This document shows, piece by piece, positions 48,478 through 59,111 of a stretch of DNA of 64,000 nt (positions are counted from its first letter, which is position 1; every line of letters starts with the position of its first letter). The notes under the pieces were generated by a model. The model worked only from the letters and a program-made list of their open reading frames with translations. It was not told the origin of the DNA and ran no database searches. Where the stretch lies: positions 38,826-102,825 of the forward strand of contig JAQBOA010000064.1 in assembly GCA_028288305.1 (NCBI GenBank). Reading direction: 5' to 3'. Source of the stretch: Mucilaginibacter sp. GTDB lineage: Bacteria > Bacteroidota > Bacteroidia > Sphingobacteriales > Sphingobacteriaceae. The position numbers and the translations under genes were made by a program.

Positions 48478-51228
48478 TCACTTCACCAAAGCTTTAAAAT
48501 CATATTCGCCGGAGCCTATGCTTATAACTTCATAGCCATCCTGGTATTTTAGCGATTTAAAGCCGGCAATTTTTTCTATGGGTTGTCTTTGTTCGGTAAT
48601 AGCACTTTTTTCTTTGGCAGGAATCCATACCTCAGCAGTTGTATTTGCAGGAATAAGGATATGCAGGTTGAAAAAACCATTTTCTATTTTCCAATCACTA
48701 ATGATATTTCCTGATACTGAATTATAATTTCCTTTTGCCCAGGTTAAATCGCCGGCGGGTTGTGGTTTTATGATTATTTTTTTAAAACCCGGCGCTGCCT
48801 CGTTAATGCCCAACAGCGATTTATAAAACCATTCATCTATCGACCCAAACATGGGGTGATTTTGAGAGTAAACATTATCAGAAAAGGCCCAACTTTCCCA
48901 TAAAGTGGTCGCGTTTTTTGATAACATATAACCCCACCCAGGAAAGTCTCTTTGGTTTGCCATTTTATAAGCAATTTCATTTTGGTCGCTTTCGCGCAAT
49001 ACATCAAAAAGCATTTTTGTAGAGAAAATGCCTGTTGATACATGAAAATTATGCCGTTCAAATTCTTTCATCAATGCCCGATACGCTAAAGATTTGTCAG
49101 CAGATAGATTATACCATAAGGCAAAAATTTCAGCGCCCTCGGTTGCATTGTCATAGCGTCCGGTGCCAGGTATGTAAAACTTAGTTATGATTGCATTCTT
49201 TATTTTATTAGCGAGGCTGGTATATTTAATTGAGTCCTGAGTTTTGCCTAATATTCCGGCAAAATCAGCGGCAAGCAAAACATGATGGTAATAAAACAGG
49301 GAAGCATCAAAAGCTATGGGTTTAGGGTCAAGAGCCTCATGATCTCCTATTTCATGATCAAAAAGATTTTCATAAGCTTTGGATTGCAGAAAATCTATTT
49401 GCCTGGTGAAAGCTGAATAATTGTTAGCGATAATCCGTTTATCTCCATAGTAATCATAAAGTTGTTTTTGCAGATAAGGAAAGGCAAGCTGCCACCCTGG
49501 GGGGCCCGATTCTCCGCTGACGGATTCCGAATGAATACCTGTATAGGGAGATAATTCTGTGATCCCACCATCCGGTAACTGATCGTTAGCAAAGTCGGTA
49601 ACTGACTTCCTGTAAAAGTTTGCCATATTATAGTTATAGCAATACGCTTGCGAAGTAACTATCATATCAGCTCCATAACCCATTTTCTCCCTTGCGGGAC
49701 AATCAGACTGTACACTAAAAACATTGCTCAAAAATGTCCATTGCACAACCTCGTGTAGCCGGTTAAGCATTTCATTTGAACAGGAAAAAGAACCATCCTG
49801 AACCAAATCTGAATTCATTCTTAAACCTTCAATATCATTCAAAGTTGGCTTTCCGGGCCAGCCTGTAACCTGCACATACCGGAAACCATGAAAAGTAAAC
49901 CGCGGATACCATTCTTCAACTCCTTTCCCTTTTAATATATAACTATCTTCCTGCCATGCAGTTTTTGGTGCTCCAGGTCCGCCGTTAAGATGCCATTTCT
50001 CTTTAATTTGTCCTGTAACAGAGGTGAAATAATTCAATCTCCCATCGGAAAACAGCTCTTCACCGTACCGCAGTTTAATATTGGTTCCCAATGGTCCAGT
50101 AACCTTTATTCGCGCAACTCCTGCAAAGTTTTGCCCCATATCCACAATGAAAGTATCTTTTCCGGCTTCTGTAATTCCAATCGGTCTTATTGTCCTCGTA
50201 ATTTTTATTGGTGGCTGCATTTGCGCCGATAAATGGCCATCAGGCCCGTCTGTGACCACCGCATTTTTCCATCCTGAAAAATCATCTTTAAAGAAATCAT
50301 TACGTGCTAACCGACCGTCGTCATGTTCACCCAGGTAAACATTGTTAAAAACTATTTGACCCGTTGCAGTATACCAGGATGGATCGGTTAATACCCATTG
50401 CGTACTGCCGTTGTTGTATTTAATATATAACTGTGCAGATAAGCAAGGTCTGCCGGTTTGCTGCACATTGCGCAGGTTAAACTCGCCAAACAAGCGAATG
50501 GGCAATGGGTTATACCAGCCGTTACCCAGCATTATGCTTAAAATATTATTGCCTTTTTTAACCTGATCAGTGATATCATAAGTAGTATAGAGCACTTGTT
50601 TCCGGTAACTTGTAAAACCCGGGTCAAGTACGTTATTGCCAATTTTTGTTCCATTTAAATATGCTTCATAATATCCTAATCCGCTGATATACAATCTTGC
50701 AGCAACAATTCTTTTGGTAACTTTTATTACCTTTTTAAATAAGGGCATCGAATCATCTTTATAAAAATCTGAATCATTTTTAAACTGCGTACGTCCGTCA
50801 CCAATCCATTTTGCCTTCCAATCTGTGGTTTCAAGAGCAGCGGTTTCAAACCAGGCATTTTTACTCCAGCCTGAAGGATTTCCATCGCCATCATATACTC
50901 TAACCCGCCAGTAATATTTTGTATAGGATGATAAAGGAAGTCCATTATATTCTATTTGTACAGTTTCGGAGCTTATAACCTTCCCGCTGTTCCACATATT
51001 ACCCTTTAATTGATTGATAGCTGTTTCATTATCACTCACTATGATCTCATAGGCAGATTGTATTTGATTGCGTTTTTTGGAAGATAAAGTCCAGGTTAAT
51101 CCCGGCTTTTTGATATCGATGCCTAAAGGGTTTTCCTTATACTCACAAGTAAGTAAAACTGGTTTTAAATCTGCAGCAAAGGCCGTTGATATTAATAATA
51201 ATGAAAATAAAATGAGGCTTTTAATCAT
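48478..51228 (-). CDS. Alpha-L-rhamnosidase (GH78)
   Basis: FTFHGFRYVQVTGWPG; SDCPAREKMGYGADMIVTSQAYCYNYN; TTLWESWAFSDNVYSQNHPMFGSIDEWFYKSLLGI. Confidence 0.95.
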   Translation of the reverse strand: MIKSLILFSLLLISTAFAADLKPVLLTCEYKENPLGIDIKKPGLTWTLSSKKRNQIQSAYEIIVSDNETAINQLKGNMWNSGKVISSETVQIEYNGLPLSSYTKYYWRVRVYDGDGNPSGWSKNAWFETAALETTDWKAKWIGDGRTQFKNDSDFYKDDSMPLFKKVIKVTKRIVAARLYISGLGYYEAYLNGTKIGNNVLDPGFTSYRKQVLYTTYDITDQVKKGNNILSIMLGNGWYNPLPIRLFGEFNLRNVQQTGRPCLSAQLYIKYNNGSTQWVLTDPSWYTATGQIVFNNVYLGEHDDGRLARNDFFKDDFSGWKNAVVTDGPDGHLSAQMQPPIKITRTIRPIGITEAGKDTFIVDMGQNFAGVARIKVTGPLGTNIKLRYGEELFSDGRLNYFTSVTGQIKEKWHLNGGPGAPKTAWQEDSYILKGKGVEEWYPRFTFHGFRYVQVTGWPGKPTLNDIEGLRMNSDLVQDGSFSCSNEMLNRLHEVVQWTFLSNVFSVQSDCPAREKMGYGADMIVTSQAYCYNYNMANFYRKSVTDFANDQLPDGGITELSPYTGIHSESVSGESGPPGWQLAFPYLQKQLYDYYGDKRIIANNYSAFTRQIDFLQSKAYENLFDHEIGDHEALDPKPIAFDASLFYYHHVLLAADFAGILGKTQDSIKYTSLANKIKNAIITKFYIPGTGRYDNATEGAEIFALWYNLSADKSLAYRALMKEFERHNFHVSTGIFSTKMLFDVLRESDQNEIAYKMANQRDFPGWGYMLSKNATTLWESWAFSDNVYSQNHPMFGSIDEWFYKSLLGINEAAPGFKKIIIKPQPAGDLTWAKGNYNSVSGNIISDWKIENGFFNLHILIPANTTAEVWIPAKEKSAITEQRQPIEKIAGFKSLKYQDGYEVISIGSGEYDFKALVK

Positions 51229-51403
51229 CTAGATTAAATATTTAGGATTGGTTTCTTATAAATGTAATCTAAAAATACATTCTCAGAACTAAAGAAAAAA
51301 CCTTTTGTAACTATATTGTAAAATTAAATGACCTATATTTATCACCTTGAGAGTGGACCCCTTGTCAATGCTATTTATTCTATTAATTAAAAATATAAAA
51401 CTA

Positions 51404-52480
51404 ATGAAATCCTTTAATAATGAGGTTACCGATCCTTTATTTTCAAAGCCGGATAAATATAGTTGGATTGACAGGCGCATTTTAAAATACCTCCGCGATG
51501 AACGCGACTTGCCATTTGTCTACTTCATTTTTAAAATTATATTCCTTTTAATCCCATTTGCTGTAGTATTATATACAAATGTTTTATCTGGCTGGCAATG
51601 GGTTATTGCAGCGATTGTATATATAGGCATTGTTATTATTTTTTTCCTCGGAAAATTTGCTTTAATGTTCCATTGTACTGCTCATAGAACATTATTCAAG
51701 AAAGAATTTGATTCTTTGAATTATTTCCTGCCCTGGCTTATGGCACCTTTTTTTGGGCACATGGCCGATACTTACTACTCACATCATGTTGGTATGCACC
51801 ATGCTGAAAACAATTTGGAAGATGATGAAAGTTCAACTATGCCCTACCAACGAGATTCTTTTAGAGATTTTTTATCCTATTGGGGTAAATTCATGTTCTC
51901 GGGTATTTATACGCTGGTTGCCTATTTCAAGAAACGGAGCAGGAAAAAATTAATGAACAGTGCCTGGCAGGGTGAAGCCATATTTATAGTTTTTAGTGTT
52001 TTAATGTGTTTGATAAATTGGCAAGCAACAGCATGCGTCTTTATTTTTCCATACTTTTTTTACAGGTTTGTTGCCATGATGGGGAACTGGGTACAACATG
52101 CTTTTATCGACCAGGAAGACCCATCAAATTCGTACAAAAACAGTATTACTTGTATAAATTCAAAGTATAACTGGCAATGCTGGAATGATGGCTATCATGT
52201 AGTGCACCATTTAAAACAAACTATGCATTGGACAGAACATCCATTGCATTTTCTTAAAACGGTTGACAATTATGCCTTGAACAATGCGGTAGTTTTTAGC
52301 AAATTGGATTACGTAGCTGTTTGGCTGTTTTTGATGTTTAAACGATATGATCTTTTAGCCAAAAATTTTGTAAACATCGGCAACCGTTTCAGTTCTGATG
52401 AAGAAGTAATATTGTTTTTAAAAGAGCGGTTACAACCATTTGTATTTCACAGTCGGGACGCAGAAGCTGTAATGGCATAG
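51404..52480 (+). CDS. Membrane fatty acid desaturase-like protein
   Basis: Histidine boxes HCTAHRTLF, YYSHHVGMHHAENN, HVVHHLKQTMHWTEHP; start MKSFNNEV at 51404. Confidence 0.88.
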   Translation: MKSFNNEVTDPLFSKPDKYSWIDRRILKYLRDERDLPFVYFIFKIIFLLIPFAVVLYTNVLSGWQWVIAAIVYIGIVIIFFLGKFALMFHCTAHRTLFKKEFDSLNYFLPWLMAPFFGHMADTYYSHHVGMHHAENNLEDDESSTMPYQRDSFRDFLSYWGKFMFSGIYTLVAYFKKRSRKKLMNSAWQGEAIFIVFSVLMCLINWQATACVFIFPYFFYRFVAMMGNWVQHAFIDQEDPSNSYKNSITCINSKYNWQCWNDGYHVVHHLKQTMHWTEHPLHFLKTVDNYALNNAVVFSKLDYVAVWLFLMFKRYDLLAKNFVNIGNRFSSDEEVILFLKERLQPFVFHSRDAEAVMA

Positions 52481-52540
52481 CCATTACAGCTCAAATTTTG
52501 AAGCATTGTTAATATAAATAAAAGTCTTATTTACTAATTG

Positions 52541-53404
52541 CTATTGTTTAACAAATTCTGCAGGTAACTTGTCAATAGGTTCTATTTTTATATGCTTGTA
52601 ATATAATTCCGCTCCTTCGGATTGTATTTGAATTTTCCCTTTGGTGAGTGGTAATTCCTGTCCGTTTTCCAATTGTCTGTTATGGTACAACACCATCATA
52701 ACCTTCCCATTCACAACATGTATGCTAGTATCGCCATGACAATAAAGATCAACTGTATTCCATAGGCCTGTAGGGTTCTCGGCATCTCCGTTCTTTATGC
52801 AATGCCTTCCCTGTTTGCTGCCCTGGCTAAATGTAAGCAGCGCTCCTTGCGGATTATAAACATATTCGGTTTCAGATTTTTTATTTACCGGAATATCAGC
52901 CATGCCTCCCGCTACACCCCAATAATCGCCACAGTTGCCTTCTTCAATCTGAAATTCTTGCGAACGCATCCAAGCGCCATAATCTGCACCATATTTGCCA
53001 ACGGAATGATATAGTAATCCGCTATCTTTCTTTTTACCTTTCTTTTGACCCCATAAAAGTGCACCCCACTTAAATTGCACTTGCAGGTGATAATTTTCAT
53101 ATTCCTTTTTGGTGGATATAGCCCCCCAATTTTCACCGGAAATGCGAATAATATTTTCTCCGTTATCCTTTACTATTGTAAAAACATGACGGGGGTCGTT
53201 GTTCAGACCTATAGGATTGCCGTTTATGGGTTTGCCATTATCATCCAGGTCGGGCCCGATATAGGTATCCCATCCTGTAAGGTCTTTTCCGTTAAACAGT
53301 TGTTTCCAATGGTCTTTTTTTTCGGTTGTTGTAAAACCAAAAGTCCCGATAGCTATCGGGATTGCACAAAGCAACAGCGGCAGAATAAATTTAGTGAGTC
53401 TCAT
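52541..53404 (-). CDS. DUF1080 (3-keto-disaccharide hydrolase-type) secreted protein
   Basis: HWKQLFNGKDLTGWDTYIG...YENYHLQVQFKWG...DSGLLYHSVGKYG...QEFQIEEGNCGDYWGV. Confidence 0.93.
   Translation of the reverse strand: MRLTKFILPLLLCAIPIAIGTFGFTTTEKKDHWKQLFNGKDLTGWDTYIGPDLDDNGKPINGNPIGLNNDPRHVFTIVKDNGENIIRISGENWGAISTKKEYENYHLQVQFKWGALLWGQKKGKKKDSGLLYHSVGKYGADYGAWMRSQEFQIEEGNCGDYWGVAGGMADIPVNKKSETEYVYNPQGALLTFSQGSKQGRHCIKNGDAENPTGLWNTVDLYCHGDTSIHVVNGKVMMVLYHNRQLENGQELPLTKGKIQIQSEGAELYYKHIKIEPIDKLPAEFVKQ
53343..53360. repeat. Perfect 18-nt palindrome inside coding sequence
   Basis: TCCCGATAGCTATCGGGA in the signal-peptide codons of the DUF1080 gene. Confidence 0.85.
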
Positions 53405-53640
53405 AATTAGGATGGTTTAATTGCCTAATATAAGAATTATACTAAGCATCAAAAATTACTTTATTTAAATAATATGGGAAAGGTCAGAGAATCACTGACT
53501 AAAAGCATTCTCACTAAAAAAATATAAAAAATAGTCAAAATTTAGTTTTATTTACTACAGTTTTTTTAGAGTTTCATTACTCCAAATTATTATTAATTTA
53601 GTAACTTATCAGTTTCCGAAATATAGATATAAACGTTCTA

Positions 53641-55107
53641 ATGCTTTTTAATTCCATCAGTTTTCTCATTTTTTTCACTATAGTAACAAGCCTTTACTTT
53701 GTTTTACCTCATAAATTCAGATGGTCGCTGCTTTTAGTGAGCAGCTGTTATTTCTACATGTCATTTGTGCCGGTTTATATACTGATACTTGGCTTTACTA
53801 TAATTATTGACTATTTAGCCGGGTTAATGATTGAAGGGGCTAAAGGAAAAAAAAGACTGTTTTTCTTGATTTGTAGTTTAGTAGCCAATATTGGCATTCT
53901 GGCTATATTTAAGTATTATAACTTTATAGTTTATAACCTCTCTTTTTTATTTAAATATACAGGTAGTAATAACCCCTTTTCATACCTAAGCATTTTATTG
54001 CCTATCGGTTTATCATTTCATACATTTCAGGCAATGAGCTATACTTTGGAGGTGTACAGAGGAAAACAGAAAGCCGAAAAACACTTTGGTATATATGCAC
54101 TTTACGTGATGTTTTACCCACAATTGGTTGCCGGTCCTATTGAGAGGCCCCAAAACTTATTACATCAGTTTTATGAAAAGCATAGTTTTGATTACGTCAG
54201 AATAACAGATGGACTAAAACTAATGGCCTGGGGATTATTTAAGAAGGTGGTTATTGCCGACCGCTTGTCTATTTTAGTCGACAATGTTTACAATAACCCT
54301 TATCATCACCATGGTTTAAGTTTTATTATCGCAACAGTCTGCTTTTCATTTCAGATATTTTGTGATTTTTCAGGGTATTCCGACATGGCAATTGGAATTG
54401 CAAAAGTTATGGGATTTAGGCTGATGAAAAATTTTAACAGCCCCTATCATGCGAAAAGCGTAAGTGAATTCTGGACGAGGTGGCATATCTCTTTGTCCAC
54501 TTGGTTTAAGGATTATTTATATATCCCACTGGGAGGCAGCAGAGTTTCTGTACCACGTTTATACCTGAATCTTTTTATAGTCTTTTTAATTAGCGGTTTA
54601 TGGCATGGAGCTAGCTGGACCTTTATGGCATGGGGAGCGCTGCATGGTTTTTATTTAATATTTTCCCTGGCTACAAAAAAATATAAAAATAAAATCAGCA
54701 GGAATATTGGCCTTCAAAATCATCCGAAATTTAATAGGTTACTGCAAATGTTTGTTACATTTTTATTGGTATCATTTGCATGGATTTTTTTTAGGGCAAA
54801 ATCAATAAGTGTTGCTTTTTATATTATTAAAAGCATGGTAACCTATACTTCTGCTGATATTTATGGCCTTTTGCAGCACCAACAATCTCACCTTGATTTG
54901 GGACTGATAGGAAAAGAAATATGGATCGCTTTGTTTTCAGTTATTTTTCTTGAAGCTATTCACATTATTCAAATGAAGCATAGTATTACAGCTTGGATAA
55001 GAACTAAGCCCGTATATATGCGATGGGCAGTTTATTATACTTTTTTGTTCCTAATCCTCCTTTTTAATGTATCAGACAGTAAACAATTTATTTACTTCCA
55101 GTTTTAG
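53641..55107 (+). CDS. MBOAT family O-acyltransferase (AlgI-like)
   Basis: MLFNSISFLIFFTIVTSLYFVLPHKFRW...FYPQLVAGPIERPQNLLHQF...SEFWTRWHISLSTWFKDYLYIPLGGSR...LWHGASWTF. Confidence 0.96.
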   Translation: MLFNSISFLIFFTIVTSLYFVLPHKFRWSLLLVSSCYFYMSFVPVYILILGFTIIIDYLAGLMIEGAKGKKRLFFLICSLVANIGILAIFKYYNFIVYNLSFLFKYTGSNNPFSYLSILLPIGLSFHTFQAMSYTLEVYRGKQKAEKHFGIYALYVMFYPQLVAGPIERPQNLLHQFYEKHSFDYVRITDGLKLMAWGLFKKVVIADRLSILVDNVYNNPYHHHGLSFIIATVCFSFQIFCDFSGYSDMAIGIAKVMGFRLMKNFNSPYHAKSVSEFWTRWHISLSTWFKDYLYIPLGGSRVSVPRLYLNLFIVFLISGLWHGASWTFMAWGALHGFYLIFSLATKKYKNKISRNIGLQNHPKFNRLLQMFVTFLLVSFAWIFFRAKSISVAFYIIKSMVTYTSADIYGLLQHQQSHLDLGLIGKEIWIALFSVIFLEAIHIIQMKHSITAWIRTKPVYMRWAVYYTFLFLILLFNVSDSKQFIYFQF

Positions 55108-55110
55108 ATA

Positions 55111-56109
55111 ATGAATAAATTGATAAAAAAAGTCGCTTTGTTTTTGTTGCCTTTATTGATATTGAGCACCCTTTATATAATAACCGACCCCTTCCAGAAT
55201 ATTTTACCACGCGACGAGTATGCCTTTGACTATATGATGTTATCAAGAGGGAATGTTTCCACAAAGGTCTACCTGAAAAATAAAGACAAATACATATATG
55301 ACTCGTTCATATTTGGCAGTTCCAGAAGTTGTTCGCACACCAGTAAAGAATGGGCTAAGTATTTATCAAAAGATAATGTGCCTTTTTCTTTTGGGGCATG
55401 GAATGAGAGCATTGAGGGAATATACAGAAGAATAAAGCTGATCGATTCGCTTAAAGGTCCGTTAAAGAATGCATTTATTATAATAGATGTCGACCGTACA
55501 TTTGCGAAATCGGATACAGATAAGGTTAGTGATTTCTCTTCCGATCATTATTTAATTTCGGGCATTTCTAAATATGATTATTATATGAACGACTATTTTT
55601 CCTATTTGAAAAATCCGTTACTTATTTTAACCAGTATAGATTATAAGTTATTTCATAGGCGCAGATGGTATATGGAGAGTTTTGTTCACATGGACAAAGG
55701 TGATTTAGATCCGGTAAACAATGATTGGGACCTTAATTCTGAGAAAACAATACTTACAGATTCAATATCTTATTATAAAGGCAGTGCAGATAAATTTTAT
55801 AAAAGATCACCTGTACAAAAGATTGCGAAAGTACAAATCAGTAAAAAAAAGGAGCAATATTTACTTAAAATATTTGCAGTGTTTAAGAGGCACCACACCA
55901 ATTATAAAATAGTGATCGCACCATTGTACGATCAGATAAAACTTAATCCGCAGGATATTTTAGTTTTCGATAATATTTTTGGAAAATCTAATGTATATGA
56001 TTATTCCGGAATTAATGAAATCACCGATAATCTGTTCAATTATGGTAAAGATGTTGTTCATTATAGAAAGAAAGTAGGTAATTTGATATATGAAGAAATT
56101 TATCACTGA
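55111..56109 (+). CDS. SGNH-like membrane-anchored protein, MBOAT partner
   Basis: N-terminal TM; DSFIFGSSRSCSHTSKEW nucleophile-like motif and late KDVVHYRKKVGNLIYEEI (DxxH); 3-bp gap from MBOAT gene. Confidence 0.7.
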   Translation: MNKLIKKVALFLLPLLILSTLYIITDPFQNILPRDEYAFDYMMLSRGNVSTKVYLKNKDKYIYDSFIFGSSRSCSHTSKEWAKYLSKDNVPFSFGAWNESIEGIYRRIKLIDSLKGPLKNAFIIIDVDRTFAKSDTDKVSDFSSDHYLISGISKYDYYMNDYFSYLKNPLLILTSIDYKLFHRRRWYMESFVHMDKGDLDPVNNDWDLNSEKTILTDSISYYKGSADKFYKRSPVQKIAKVQISKKKEQYLLKIFAVFKRHHTNYKIVIAPLYDQIKLNPQDILVFDNIFGKSNVYDYSGINEITDNLFNYGKDVVHYRKKVGNLIYEEIYH

Positions 56110-56240
56110 TAAAAATTAAAAAAACATTAGCTTACTATTTATATTGCCCCACCCCGAAAAAAAGTTACATTATGGGTAATCATCCTGTATTGAATTACAT
56201 CATTATAGCCAACATCGTTTCTGTGCTCTCTTCATTTAAA

Positions 56241-56270
56241 ATTCCGTTGTAAAAACGGAATAAAATTTTT
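56241..56270 (+). terminator. Putative terminator after MBOAT/SGNH pair
   Basis: ATTCCGTT-gtaaa-AACGGAAT followed by AAAATTTTT. Confidence 0.55.
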
Positions 56271-56313
56271 ACTAATTTATTTCCTGACATTAGTTTAGGT
56301 TTGCCAAGCTTTC

Positions 56314-57378
56314 TTATTCCAAGTTCCCAACTTTTATCCTTCTTTCCATCACTTCGCGCCAGGTTGTTAAAATAAATCCGTTCTTTTTTAAAAATTCTTT
56401 CAGGCGAGGGTCAGTCATCGCCAACAAATCGCCTTTTCGTTTTTTACCTTCTTTACAAATGTATTTAAAGGAGTCCGACGGGTTGGTACAATGCATAATC
56501 ACCATTGTTAAACCAGGGCTTAACCTGCCAATGCTTTCAATATAATGATCAGTGTACCATTTCTGAATTTCTTTATCAGTCTTATTATCTACGTCCGGCA
56601 TATTCCAGTCGTAGCTGGAGTTATGCAGATCATCTAAAACAGGCAGGCCATTTTTCCATAGCATTTCACCAACTGCTTTTGCTTTACCTAACGCAGGAGC
56701 TTCAGTTATTTCCATTCCTTCCTTGTATTTACCTTGCTTTTTAAGTTCAGCAATTGCCGCTGCTTTTGCTTCTGAGCGATAAAACAGGTCATCACCACCG
56801 GGAAACATTACCGGGATCTGCTTTTCAATTCCCAATTTTAAATATTTCTCCATAAAGGCATCTTTGGCAAACAGGGTACCCATATGCGAATCGAGGTGTG
56901 TAGGTTTAAACCCCATATTTAAAGCGCGGTCGAGCTGTGCCCGCATTTCTTTATCTACTTCGTCAGCAGTAGCGTTAAAATAAACACCTGCTACAGATGA
57001 ATACAAACAACCTTGTTTATCAACCAGGCCGGGCACAACCGATTTACCAGCCAGCGGCCCCCATCGATAATTATCCCATTCGGAGGTGAGCGTTAAATGC
57101 AATCCTGCATCAGTATTAGGATGTTCTTTTATATATTTAACTATTTCCGGCACCCAGGAGCATGGCATCATTACACTGGTAGAAGTTGATACCCCTTCAC
57201 CTATTGCCTCTTCAACACCTTCATTCGAGTCGTGCGACATACCGGCATCATCAACATGCAGGATCAATACCCGTGCACCTTTCGGCCAACCCAATTTTTC
57301 GGCATAAGTTTTAGTTTGCTGTGCTGAAACAGCGATAGCAAAGCTAATTAGCAACGATAAAAGGCTTAATTTTTTCAT
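56314..57378 (-). CDS. ChbG/YdjC-type carbohydrate deacetylase family
   Basis: ARVLILHVDDAGMSHDSNEGV...NTDAGLHLTLTSEWDNYRWGPL...PTHLDSHMGTLF. Confidence 0.93.
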   Translation of the reverse strand: MKKLSLLSLLISFAIAVSAQQTKTYAEKLGWPKGARVLILHVDDAGMSHDSNEGVEEAIGEGVSTSTSVMMPCSWVPEIVKYIKEHPNTDAGLHLTLTSEWDNYRWGPLAGKSVVPGLVDKQGCLYSSVAGVYFNATADEVDKEMRAQLDRALNMGFKPTHLDSHMGTLFAKDAFMEKYLKLGIEKQIPVMFPGGDDLFYRSEAKAAAIAELKKQGKYKEGMEITEAPALGKAKAVGEMLWKNGLPVLDDLHNSSYDWNMPDVDNKTDKEIQKWYTDHYIESIGRLSPGLTMVIMHCTNPSDSFKYICKEGKKRKGDLLAMTDPRLKEFLKKNGFILTTWREVMERRIKVGNLE

Positions 57379-57453
57379 CCTAAATTTAGTTAGTGGTTAA
57401 TTAAGTTGAATGTAGAAATACTGTTCAACTTAATCAACCATTCTCCTAATCAA

Positions 57454-58587
57454 CTATACCCTTAAATATATCTTATTCTTATCCAATATTTTCCCAAACA
57501 ACCAGCAAACTAGCATATAGCAAATGGCAAATAATAAAGAGCCGATAGCACCCGGAGCTATAACCTGGAAGAACGCTTTATTTGTCCAATCGGGGAAATT
57601 GGTTTTACCTATATAAAACCAGCCAAGTATACCAATAAAAAGTTCGGAAAATATATATATCGGTAACGGGTTTTTACCAACTGTTGTAAAAAATGCTGTC
57701 CAGTTACCTTTGTTCCATTTTAGTACTTCGATAATATAAATCAATGCTGATATGATTACCAGGTCGATACCAACAGTCAGTAACACAAACGGACTTGTCC
57801 ATATTTTTTTGGCTATCGGGAAAGTCATGTTCCAGCAAAGCGCTATGAAAATAAATAAACATCCGTACAGCATTAATTTTGAAATGGTTTCGTAGCCTTT
57901 CCCTTTTTCCTGTATAAATTTTCCGGCATAGTAGCCGCAAATTACATTTACAATCGCGGGTAAAGTACCCAATATACCTTCGGGCTCAAATGCTACACCT
58001 TCGCCGTGATAAAAGTGGCCGTCACTCAATACAAATTTATCCAGATAAGTACCGGCATTGGTTAACATGCCATACGGGGCGGCATGATCACCGAATACTA
58101 ATAATAAAAGCCAATAGCCAACCAAAAGTAAAATACTGATAACGATTACCGCTGTTTTGGAGGATATAAAATAAATGATTAATGAAGCAAAAAGATAACA
58201 AAGGGCAATCCGCTGCAAAACGCCAAAAATACGGGTATGACTTATTGGTGATATTGACCATCCACTGGCGTTATGCTTAACAAACGGGAACCAATACATC
58301 AGGTAACCTAATAAAAAAATAATTGCCGCCCGTTTAAAAATCCTGAATAAAACAGAGCCAGTACTCATATCGGCAAGCTTTTTCATCGAAAAGCTCATCG
58401 CATTTCCAACTGCGAATAAAAAAGAAGGAAAAACAAGATCGGTTGGTGTAAAACCGAACCAGGCTGCATGTTCAAGGGGCGGAAACGCTGTAGCGCCGCT
58501 TCCTGGAGTATTTACAATGATCATAAAACAAATAGTCATTCCGCGAAACACATCCAGCGAAAGAAAACGATTGGCGCTTTTGTCCAT
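57454..58587 (-). CDS. HGSNAT/NagX-like membrane acyltransferase family (DUF5009-like)
   Basis: RFLSLDVFRGMTICFMIIVNTPGSG...HAAWFGFTPTDLVFPSFLFAVGNAMSFSM. Confidence 0.92.
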   Translation of the reverse strand: MDKSANRFLSLDVFRGMTICFMIIVNTPGSGATAFPPLEHAAWFGFTPTDLVFPSFLFAVGNAMSFSMKKLADMSTGSVLFRIFKRAAIIFLLGYLMYWFPFVKHNASGWSISPISHTRIFGVLQRIALCYLFASLIIYFISSKTAVIVISILLLVGYWLLLLVFGDHAAPYGMLTNAGTYLDKFVLSDGHFYHGEGVAFEPEGILGTLPAIVNVICGYYAGKFIQEKGKGYETISKLMLYGCLFIFIALCWNMTFPIAKKIWTSPFVLLTVGIDLVIISALIYIIEVLKWNKGNWTAFFTTVGKNPLPIYIFSELFIGILGWFYIGKTNFPDWTNKAFFQVIAPGAIGSLLFAICYMLVCWLFGKILDKNKIYLRV

Positions 58588-58838
58588 ATTAATAATTAAA
58601 GTTTAAATATTAGGAATTTAGGGTACAATATAATTGTTATTGAAATCAAAAAACATGTCTCAATTCGTAAATATTCAAAAGTTAAATGGTTTTTTAAAAT
58701 AATTGGCAAAGTTTGGGGGAAATATGTAGGAATGTTGAAAAGTTATTTTGTAAAGGTTAAATTTTCTATACTATCGTCTCTCTGACTTTTCTAAATTCGT
58801 AATTACCGGACATAAAAAAATTGCTATTTTTGAGGTCA

Positions 58839-59111
58839 ATGCTAACCGTTACCAACCATACACTTGAGAAGCTGGAAATGCTGTTAAAAACCACCGGCTA
58901 TAAAGTACGTTATGAAAAAGGAAACTTTAAAACCGGCGCCTGCCTATTGCAAAGTAGCCGTATAATTGTTATTAACAAATTTTCGGACCTTGAAAGCAGG
59001 ATATTAGCGATTAGTGAACTGACACGTGACCTGGACATTGATATTAACTTGCTGGATGAAAAGCAACTGGCTTTTTTGCAGCAGATAAAACAAACTAAAC
59101 TGGAACTGTGA
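58839..59111 (+). CDS. Conserved hypothetical protein
   Basis: 90 aa, no recognised domain; overlaps following MBL gene start (GTGA). Confidence 0.75.
   Translation: MLTVTNHTLEKLEMLLKTTGYKVRYEKGNFKTGACLLQSSRIIVINKFSDLESRILAISELTRDLDIDINLLDEKQLAFLQQIKQTKLEL

Noticed and set aside
49990-50338. Overlapping + strand ORFs inside GH78 gene
   Set aside because: Antisense to conserved rhamnosidase sequence, no domain seen.
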